Positions 55,905-64,000 of a stretch of 64,000 bases of DNA are shown here, one piece after another. Made by a program: the position numbers and the translations under genes. Position 1 is the stretch's first letter, and each line of letters opens with the position of its first letter. Source of the stretch: Anolis sagrei (lineage: Eukaryota; Chordata; Lepidosauria; Squamata; Anolidae); the NCBI RefSeq assembly GCF_037176765.1, contig NC_090022.1:80316209-80380208 (forward strand), in the 5' to 3' direction. The notes under the pieces are model-generated. The model was not told where the DNA came from, made no database searches, and was given only the letters and a program-made list of their open reading frames with translations.

Positions 55905-56090
55905 GAAAAGAGAGCCAGCGTAGTGTAGTGTTTTGAAAGTTGATCTATGACTCTGGAGAACAGGGTTCAAATCCACGCTTAACCATGGAAACCCACTGAA
56001 TGACCTTGGGGAAGTCACATTCTCTCCGCTTCAGAGGAAAACAAGGGCAAACCCCCTCTGAACAAATCTTGCCAAGAAAACCCTGTAGTG
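55905..56090 (+). mobile_element. Sauria-type tRNA-derived SINE
   Basis: Head gccagcgtagtgtagtgttt, then gactctggagaacagggttc aaatcc, ccatggaaacccactgaatg and aatcttgccaagaaaaccct. Confidence 0.85.
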
Positions 56091-56282
56091 TAGGAAACAA
56101 CAAACTTACAAACTATTTTATTTGGAAGGAAGTTCAATGGGGGTTGTCACTAGTAACATATACATCATTGCAGCTATAATTTGGGTCTTTTTGATTGAAC
56201 GGAATATGCTGAAAAGTTTCCTATCATATAGGTTAATATCATAGGCTACAATCCATTTCACTTCAGTTTGAAGTTATCTATG

Positions 56283-56768
56283 GTCCCATATACACTGACC
56301 CTTTAATGCACTCTGAAGCTCCGAAATTATGGTGGCCAGGCAACAATCCCCCACAAAATCAGGTGAAAGAATGCCCTTAATGTGCATCACTGCTCTGATT
56401 GTTGTCTAAATCACCATCCAGGCCTCAAACTGGTTCCAGGGTTTCCTATGTAATTATCTGCACAGCAAAAGGGAGCCCCCAGTGGAGCAATGGGTTAAAC
56501 CCTTGTGCCGGCAGGACTGCTGACTGAAAGGTCAGCAATTTGAGTCTGGGGAGCTGGGTGAGCTCCTGTCTGTCAGCTCCAGCTTCCCATGCAGGAACAT
56601 AAGAGAAGCCTCCCACAGGATGGTAAAACATCTTGGTGTCCCCTGGGCAACGTCCTTGCAGACGGCCAATTCTCTCACACCAGAAGCGACTTGCAGTTTC
56701 TTAAGTTGTTCACGACACAAAAAAAAATCCCTGCTTACTAAAAATCATTTAGTGTAGATGTGTCCTTA
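56283..56768. mobile_element. MITE with a SINE nested inside
   Basis: Left end ggtcccatatacactgaccc and right end tcatttagtgtagatgtgtc c are roughly complementary, and the SINE at 56470-56722 sits between. The MITE is therefore the older of the two. Confidence 0.55.
56470..56722 (+). mobile_element. tRNA-derived SINE (second family)
   Basis: gggagcccccagtggagcaa tgggttaaacccttgtgcc, B-box-like gcaatttgagtctg, cataagagaagcctcccaca and the end cagtttcttaagttgttcac gacac plus an A-run. Confidence 0.85.
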
Positions 56769-57784
56769 GCGAATCGTTTTTTAGTCTGCAGTACCACCTT
56801 TAGTTGTTAGCTGTTAGGCATCTCATAGAAATGAAATTGAAGCAGCTGAGAATATTCATTTTGTGCTCCATTGGACCTATCTGTAATATCCTTCTCCTTC
56901 TCCTTCTACACTTAATTCTTTCTTTCAGTAACAATGATAAAGAGATAGAATCTCTTTCCTCCTATTAAGAATACAGGAGAGGAAAAGGCTGAATGAGCAG
57001 CAGGACAAATCTAAAGAAAGCTTATGGAGAGAGGAAAAAGGGGTAAGAGAAGAAAAAGAGCCTAAGAAAAATAAGCAACAACTGGGATGAGATTAGGAAC
57101 TACAGTATTGTATTAGTGTCTACTGTGAAGCTGAGTATTTTGCTAACTCACAGTAGTATACAGTCTGTGGAGTACAACAGATTGTTGGGTCATTGTAAAT
57201 AATTGCAATATTTCCTGTTTCTTTGGTAGTCTAAGAATGGCATCATAGGCTGGGAAACAATAAGGGGAAATGGAGTGAGATACAAACAATTAAGTGAATA
57301 CATAAACAATCTTCGTTCAGCATATAGTTCCCTTCAAGCCATTGTACTTCACTGAAGTGTAAATTGTAATGGCTAATAAAACACCTTATTTTAATCAGAA
57401 GCTTGATGGCAGAGAGAGATCAAAGATGAATGAATTTAAAATGAAGTTCTGGCAAGCAGATATGCACATGCAATGATATAGCAGGCGATTAATGGAGGAT
57501 GTGGTGAACTGTGGTATTCAAGAGGTTTTGGCAGTTTGGTTGACAATTAATTTGATGAAGACTGATATACTCCCTGCAATACATTGGAGGGCAATTATTC
57601 TATAGTTAGCCATTTCCAATGTGAACGTTTTCCAACCTCTTGATGTCGTGACAACTTGGGCACCTTCACATTGCACAGTTGTAGCATAACACTTTAACTT
57701 CTATCTCACACGATCCTGGTGTTTGAAATTCATGGACAAGTATTAAGAATTCTCAGCCAAAAAGCCCTTCTTGTTGCCTTAACC

Positions 57785-58300
57785 CAGCGTTTTTCATCCT
57801 GGGTGTCGGGACCTCCAGAGGGTCGCTACGAAGTTTCAGGGAGGGTTGCCAAAGATAATCAGAAAACATATATTTCTGATGGTCCTAGGAGCCCCTTTGC
57901 AGAGCAGGCTGAAGATCTCTCTGCCTGCCCTTCTCTTCCTTTTTGGAAACTTTGAATCCTCCCATCAAAAGCCCTCCTCCACTGTGATTGGCTGGCCTCT
58001 CAGACAAGGGGTGGCCTGTTTATGAGACTTCAGGCAGGGAGAGGAGAGCAAGTGTGCTTGGTGCAGGCATGTACAGGCCAGGGAGAGCATGCAAGATGGG
58101 AGGGAGGCTCGCATGGGAGTTCTGTGTAGGAAGTTTGTCCCAATTCTATCGTTGGTAGGGTTCAGAATGTTATTTGATTGTAGGTGAACTATAAATCCCA
58201 GCAACTACAACTCCCAAATGTCACCAGTGTTCACACTTGGGCATATTGAGTATTTGTGCCAAGTGTGGTCCGGAGCCATCATTCTTTGAGTCCACAGTGC
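57785..58300 (+). mobile_element. hAT-like element, 3'-truncated
   Basis: Starts cagcgtttttcatcctgggt gtcgggacc and carries ttgccaaagataatcagaaa acata, then ggtgaactataaatcccagc and aactacaactcccaaatg. It belongs to the family of 31426-32108 but inverted relative to it. The second terminus is not visible. Confidence 0.6.
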
Positions 58301-59246
58301 TATTTCTGGCTCTGTGTCCCCTTGTATTGCATTCTTCTAGTGGTTAATGCAACTGCAAATGGATTTTTTTTTCTTGAAAACTCATACTCTGCAGACTATG
58401 AACATCATCACACGAAGGTTCAGAGGCCAAGGGATAGAGGGGGACAGTGAGGGAAGCTGTAGGGCAGCATTCTGCTTTGTCCCCTTACCATCATGGTTCA
58501 TGGGCTGCCATCTCACGACATTTCCCCACTGTCCCTGGCTTCCTTCTGTACTGTTCCTGGCTTCTTCTATGAGAGGTCAGGTAGTCCTGACTATTCAGGA
58601 CTCTGTCTTTGTCTGCTGCCAGCATGACTCCCTACCAGAAGTAGTCCTGCATTATTTGATGGGCCCTGGCAGACTCCGTCTTGACAGCATGCTGGCTGTG
58701 CATAAATACAGCAAAAACCATCGTATGATAGCTTGAGGCTTCTTTCTGTAGTTTGCAGATACAATAACATAATTACCTGTTGTTAGTCAGTGAGAAACAA
58801 AATTAGTTTTGCCAGGATACAGAGAATGAGATGAAAACTGGCATGATGGCATCAGATAACTTCAGTCATAACTATATCACCTTTACTGTATTGTACTAAG
58901 CCCTCTTCAGATTTGCTGTAATAGATGCACTACAGAAGCCAGTTTCATCTTCCTGGAAGACTGCTCTTCCCTCCCTTTCTCTGGTCCAACCCAAAGGCCA
59001 TAAGAAGTTTTAGTATTTGCCCTCTGAGCACAGAGGAAAAGGTCCTAATTCAGGGAGGAAGATCTTTCAACCTGTCCCATCCAGTTGATATATTTCCATA
59101 TCGCCTGAATCCTTTTTGAATGTCAGCACATTGGTAGAAGCAGAAGAAGGAACAGCTATAATGCTGTTTACAAATTGTGTCCAGAAGTCCGCTTCTCATA
59201 TTTTATTATGTCTATTTTGCTTCAACCTATGATATACTATCCCTAT

Positions 59247-60262
59247 GGAGGCCACGGTGGTGCAGCGGGTTAAACCAATGAGCTGCTGAACTTGCTAACC
59301 AACAGGTCAGCAGTTCGAATCTGGGGAGCGGGGTGAGCTCTCGCTGTTAGCCCCAGCTTCTGCCAACCTAGCAGTTCAAAAACATATAGAATCATAGAAT
59401 CAAAGTGTTGGAAGAGACCTCATGGGCCATCCAGTCCAACCCCCTGCCAAGAAGCAGGAATATTGCATTCAAATCACCCCTGACAGATGGCCATCCAGCC
59501 TCTGTTTAAAAGCTTCCAAAGAAGGAGCCTCCACCACACTCCGGGGCAGAGAGTTCCACTGCTGAACGGCTCTCACAGTTAGGAAGTTCTTCCTCGTGTT
59601 CAGATGGAATCTCCTCTCTTGTAGTTTGAAGCCATTGTTCTGCGTCCTAGTCTCCAAGGAAGCAGAAAATAAGCTTGCTCCATCCTCCCTGTGGCTTCCT
59701 CTCACATATTTATACATGGCTATCATATCTCCTCTCAGCCTTCTCTTCTTCAGGCTAAACATGCCCAGCTCCTTAAGCCGCTCCTCATAGGGCTTGTTCT
59801 CCAGACCCTTGATCATTTTAGTCGCCCTCCTCTGGACACATTCCAGCTTGTCAATATCTCTCTTGAATTGTGGTGCCCAGAATTGGACACAATATTCCAG
59901 GTGTGGTCTAACCAAAGCGGAATAGAGGGGTAGCATTACTTCCCTAGATCTAGACACTAGGCTCCTATTGATGCAGGCCAAAATCCCATCCGCCACATCA
60001 CATTGTTGGCTCATGTTCAACTTGTTGTCCACGAGGACTCCAAGATCTTTTTCACATGTACTGCTCTCGATGTAAGTAGATCAATAGGTACCTCTCTGAT
60101 GGGAAGGTAACAGCGCTCCATGCAGTCATGCCAGCCAAATGACCTTGGAGGCATCTACGAACAACACCAGCTCTTCAGCTTAGAAATGAAGATGAGCACC
60201 ATCCCCCACAGTCAGACATTACTAGACTTAATGACAAGGGGAAATATTTACCTTTTTATAGT
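59247..60262 (+). mobile_element. tRNA-derived SINE split by CR1
   Basis: The left part (59247-59385: gaggccacggtggtgcagcg ggttaaa, gcagttcgaatctgggga) and the right part (60070-60262: agtagatcaataggtacctc, catgaccttggag-like words, gacttaatgacaagggg) together match the unbroken SINE at 61382-61715. CR1 lies between them. Confidence 0.85.
59386..60069 (-). mobile_element. CR1 LINE, 3' 680 bases
   Basis: The minus strand keeps an open frame of 187 codons: [40 protein letters not shown], then [20 protein letters not shown] and ending LEAFKQRLDGHLSG. These are typical of the C-terminal RT domain of CR1. 5'-truncated but otherwise one of the best-preserved copies in the window, so relatively young; it inserted into a SINE. 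Confidence 0.93.
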
Positions 60263-60487
60263 ACATTTATTTCAACAAAATATTGTTCAAGCCATCCAAA
60301 AGTTCACATTTGCAGATACAAACTGAAATCTCATGCAACTAAATTGAAGAAGTGTGTCTACATTCTTTGTGATGTACTAGGGTAAGGTCCTGATCAGGCT
60401 GATAGCAAGATTTCATATATGTGGCATATAGTTTAGAATGAGCAATAATGTGCAACATATCATTCCCTTGTTACTATCTTTTGGCAG

Positions 60488-60566
60488 GGACCTCTTTGCC
60501 CCAGGCTACACTGAGACTCATTATACCCAAAGTGGACTTCCTCAAACTATCATGCTGAACAACACA
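60488..60566 (+). CDS. ADAM19: ADAM19 exon 4, prodomain
   Basis: 79 bases; one base completes Lys85, then 26 codons DLFAPGYTETHYTQSGLPQT and IMLNNT. Human ADAM19 has QLFAPSYTETHYTSSGNPQT here, and YTETHY is a hallmark of ADAM prodomains. The acceptor is …ttttggcag at 60487 and the donor is GTAAGT at 60567, phase 0. The later exons, with the Zn-binding metalloprotease, disintegrin and transmembrane parts, lie beyond base 64000. Confidence 0.95.
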
Positions 60567-60629
60567 GTAAGTATTCTAGTATAGTTTATCTCTAATGCAG
60601 AGGGGATATAATGGCTTTGGGTGAATAAA

Positions 60630-60830
60630 TCACACTTTATCATACTAAGGCGTTAAAGTGGGCAGCCCCACATTTATGCTGCCCGAAGAATTCTGGGAAG
60701 TGTAGTTTAGGACAGGGCCTTTTGAATTCTCAGCTACAGAGGTCCTCGCCTTCCCAAACTACATTTCCCAGAATTCTTCAGCTGGCAGAAATACGGGCTT
60801 GCCTGCTTTAAAGGCCTGTTGTGATAACAG
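60630..60830. mobile_element. Palindromic MITE
   Basis: ttatcatactaaggcgttaa agtgggcag on the left is mirrored by ctgctttaaaggcctgttgt gataa on the right; inside, agaattctgggaagtgtagt mirrors actacatttcccagaattct. It starts about 65 bases past ADAM19 exon 4. Confidence 0.82.
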
Positions 60831-61381
60831 AGTTGAAACAATGGGGGAATCTGAGAACATCTGAGAACCAAGGGTGACTATAGGAAAATGCCATTTGAGG
60901 AAACAAAGGAAAGAAAGGGATTAACATGGTTGGGGTGCTAGTACAAATATACTTTGCATGAACACTGGGGAGTAAATGGGGCAGCAGGAATTATTTTAGA
61001 GGAGCATTTATGGCTCTTGACAGTCACCTCAAATGAAACCATTGTCAAGTGTGTAACCGGATGGGATCATGTGACATTACAGTTGTATGTATTAGCAACT
61101 CCATGTGTGTTGCAGCTGCTGATACTTTGACAAGGGCAGAAGTCTTTTTTCAGACAGTTGCAATAACACAATATTAGTGACCATATCAATGCTGGTGGAA
61201 GACACGCTCCATACATATCTTGTCACATTGCAAGCAAGCTGTTAACCCTGCATTATATGAAGAATACTGATGTCTAAGCTCTTTATCTCTGTCCAAATGA
61301 TGTTCCATTTACGGTAATAGTCCAGCTTTTAGAGTTCTGGCTGGCAGACTCCTACCACTGGAGGTTTTATCCTGTGTTTGG

Positions 61382-61715
61382 TTTTATCCCCGGTGGTGCA
61401 GTGGGTTAAATCACTGAGCTGCTGAACTTGCTGACTGAAAGGTCGCAGGTTCGAATCCAAGGAGCGGCTTGAGTTAGCCTCAGCTTCTGCCCACCTATCA
61501 GTTCAAAAATATGCAAAACTTGAGTAGATCAATAGATACCACTCCGAAGGGAAGGTAATGGCACTCCATGCAGTCATACTGGCCACATGACCTTGGAGGT
61601 GTCTACAGACAACACCGGCTCTTCGGCTTAGAAATGGAGATGAGCACCAACTTGAAGAGCTGGACATGACTGGACTTAATGTCAGGGGAAAACCTTTATC
61701 CTTTACCTCAGTCTT
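61382..61715 (+). mobile_element. tRNA-derived SINE, near full length
   Basis: ccccggtggtgcagtgggtt aaatcactgagctgctgaac, a B box ggtcgcaggttcgaatcc, tgagtagatcaatagatacc, catgaccttggaggtgtcta and gacttaatgtcaggggaaaa cc. Used here as the unbroken reference for the split copy at 59247. Confidence 0.88.
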
Positions 61716-62454
61716 TAAACCAGGGGTGAGGAATCTATAGCTGTCCATATATCAGTAGACTGTAACTCTCATCATTCCCATCCCCATCCCGATCCAATAT
61801 GGTTAGGCATGTTTTCATCTAAAAATGTCTGGGCAGACAGTGAATTTCCACTCCTGGTTTGGATTGGCTGCTCATAAAAAATGAACTGATTGATGGGCAA
61901 AGATGATGCTATATATACGTATATATAAAAATTAGGACCAATTTGAAGTATAACTTGCTGATATATATGTTTCATTTTCAAGATGACAAATTTCCAGTGT
62001 TTGTTACTGACACCTCTGAGTTGATTTTGCATGTGAGGAAGATGTTTCCAGGAATAAATGCACTTTAATTTGGTGACATTTCTTAACTGGTTACAGCTAA
62101 TTTGTGCAGCTAAGATTATACCTCCCTCTCCCACATTCCTTTATAACAGTACTGAAGGTGCTTTTAAAGGCAATGCCTAAAATGATTTTTGGCATAGTTA
62201 TTTAGGTCTGATAGCAAGGGAAAGTGTCTGAGACTGAACTTGTTGTCTGGTTCTGTGACATATTGCTACTTATGGACAAATGGTGACTGACAAAATGAAA
62301 ACTTGTGTAATTTAGTTTTAGATTTTGTAATTCATGCTAACAATGCTTTGGATGTTGTTTCATTTAACAAGGTTGGACTTTTAAAAATAAGAAATGGCAT
62401 CAGGTACTTTTTTATTTGAAAACTGTATTCCATTCTCACTTGTTGTGGTGGTAG

Positions 62455-62690
62455 TGATGTTCCTTCAAGTAATTTGTGATTTATAGTAACCTTTAAGTGA
62501 ATCTATTACAGTGTTTTCTTGGCAAGATTTAGTCAAAGGAGGATTTCCTTTACTTTCCTCCAAGGCTGCAAGAGTGAAACTTGTCCAAGATCACCCAGTG
62601 GGTTTCCATGGCTGAGCAGAGATTCAAAATTTGATCTCCCGAATCAGAGTCCCATGCTCAAACTACTGCTCGCTGGCTCTCCTCCATACC
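62455..62690 (-). mobile_element. Sauria-type tRNA-derived SINE
   Basis: Antisense: gtgttttcttggcaagattt, gatcacccagtgggtttcca tggc, ctcaaactactgctcgctgg ctctcc. Confidence 0.82.
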
Positions 62691-63514
62691 CACTTCATCA
62701 TCCTTAATATTTACCACATTCTTACTATTTCACATCCTGAGTAAAACCTTTATTAATGGAAAGCTCAAGTTTTATAACCCAAATGTCTGTACATTTGAGT
62801 ATGTGTAGTACACACTGCACATAACTGGAATGCATTTGGTTCAACCATGGAAGGGCATGCATCTGCTCTTTGAAGAGCCTGCATATATAAAACTCAATAT
62901 CCATGAAGTGTCTGTTCTGTCCCACTGCTTACTGGAATCTGAATGCTGGTTATATTCCCAGTCCTTTGCAAAGATTATTCAGGCTGACTCATGTCCAGCA
63001 GGATGTGCTTTATGAACTGCTTGAAAAGGCCTTGATTGGTTGGCACACTGCTGAAATGGCACAATAATGCTCACAGCTAATTATATTAATTTTAAAAATA
63101 AAGCCCATGAAAGCTGAGATCATCCTTCTTAAGATTGTTTCTCCTTTTGTCCTTCCTACCATGAAATTTGTTTGAACTGTTGATTGTGATGGGATTCATT
63201 GATGGTTAGGTTGTAAAACTCACTTTCTTGGCAGTTGTTATAGGGGGAACCCATCTAATAGGGTCTTTGTAATATTGTGCCATAAAAAACAAAAAGACAA
63301 AGAAAAGGGATCTGAAAAATAAAAATTCTTCCATAGTCATTTGGATTTGATGGGGAAAATTTTGGTGACATCACTGTCAGTTGGATCTTAACTCTAAGGC
63401 AAATGTCCAATGCTGCCAGTTCAGTACTACAGCTATCTGTTACGACATATAGCTGGCTTTCCTGCAGGTTCCACTGCATTTTAGAAAATTTATAATTTTT
63501 ATATATTTTTTAAT

Positions 63515-63665
63515 TTTATCAGTGAGATTTTTATATGCTGTTGATTATAATTATTTATACTTATGTATTGTAGTCTGCATGTGGCACTTGGAGTGCTTCT
63601 GTGAGCTGCCCCAAGGCCCTTTGGGGAGATGGTGGTGGGGTACAAATAAAGATCTATCATCATCA
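63515..63665 (+). repeat. L2-like LINE 3' tail
   Basis: ttatacttatgtattgtagt, ggcacttggagtgcttctgt, gagctgccccaaggcccttt and gatggtggtggggtacaaat aaag, ending in (ATC)n. Best preserved plus-strand copy. Confidence 0.6.
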
Positions 63666-63721
63666 TTGTATATCTCTTATCAGAAATGCTTGGGACCAGA
63701 AGTGCCTTGTTTTCTGGACTT

Positions 63722-63756
63722 GTGTGTGTGTGTGTGTGTGTGTGTGGGGGGGGGGG
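63722..63756. repeat. (GT)n(G)n microsatellite
   Basis: About 12 GT units followed directly by a G-run. Confidence 0.95.
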
Positions 63757-64000
63757 AATGCCTGTGTTTTCATATCTTGATGGTAGGACCCATGTTTCAT
63801 AAGGTCCATATGAAATATAATTTAATTTAATTACTATACATATGAAAATGATTTATCATATGTTTCATATGAACCTTATACACATAGCTAGAAGCTAATT
63901 TTATATTTGTTATGCATATGCATGAAATAAAGCTTGTATGCATTCAACCATCAGGAAAGAAATATATCAATATTTAGCCTCCAATGCAGAAAATTTTGCA

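Larger units (their letters stand above)
41480..60487. other. ADAM19 intron 3 (19 kb)
   Basis: The largest intron here. It contains MITEs, hAT elements, a SERBP1-like pseudogene, CR1, L1, a mariner relic, L2-like, BovB and SINE copies (listed separately). Stretches with nothing I recognise: about 41820-43925, 46815-47830, 49910-50740, 51335-52090, 52475-53740, 56770-57780 and 58300-59245. The long open frame at 41975-42400 has no supporting signal. Confidence 0.65.
60567..64000. other. ADAM19 intron 4, left part
   Basis: No further ADAM19 exon recognised by reading for the next expected prodomain sequence (DHCFYHG-like). Contains a MITE, two SINEs and a LINE tail, listed separately. Confidence 0.55.

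Overview
The window is nuclear DNA of a vertebrate, most likely a squamate reptile and probably a lizard; the species cannot be fixed from sequence alone. Three spliced protein genes read clearly as orthologues of a human 5q33 neighbourhood, and most of the remaining DNA is a mixture of interspersed repeats typical of squamates: tRNA-derived Sauria-type SINEs, a second tRNA-derived SINE group, CR1, L2-like, RTE-BovB and L1 LINEs, palindromic hAT-type MITEs, a mariner relic and a Penelope-like remnant. No prokaryotic genes, CRISPR arrays or functional tRNA/rRNA genes were seen. Gene names rest on recalled vertebrate protein sequences; exon borders were set by codon phase and GT/AG sites.

Layout. 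17-3265 (minus): THG1L, four exons; the 3' part of the gene lies beyond base 1. 3266-4989: the head-to-head interval between THG1L and SOX30, with a CpG-rich promoter at each end and between them a CR1 copy broken by two MITE insertions. 4990-17890 (plus): the complete SOX30 coding region in five exons, 734 codons. 17891-31307: the SOX30 3' flank and intergenic DNA, with an L1 inserted between perfect 14-base target duplications, a palindromic Penelope-like insert, BovB, SINE, L2 and CR1 copies, and a CpG-rich block near 30.0-30.6 kb. 31308-60566 (plus): the first four coding exons of ADAM19 (signal peptide and the start of the prodomain), separated by introns of 5.5, 4.4 and 19 kb; the gene continues past base 64000.

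The three genes do not form a pathway. THG1L is a tRNA-His guanylyltransferase of mitochondrial type, SOX30 an HMG-box transcription factor of the male germ line, and ADAM19 a membrane-anchored metalloprotease. Their shared feature is conserved gene order. THG1L and SOX30 have start codons about 1.7 kb apart on opposite strands.

The most interesting observations are a 19-residue in-frame tandem duplication just after the SOX30 HMG box; five SUMO-consensus motifs in SOX30 exon 1; a palindromic insertion at 18953-19186 with a 13-base target duplication that carries hammerhead-ribozyme-like cores on both strands, with a related core upstream of ADAM19; a hAT-like element starting about 20 bases past the ADAM19 exon 1 splice donor; a SERBP1-like retropseudogene in ADAM19 intron 3; and several transposons whose ends and target duplications can be read exactly. 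I did not find a convincing new multi-gene system.
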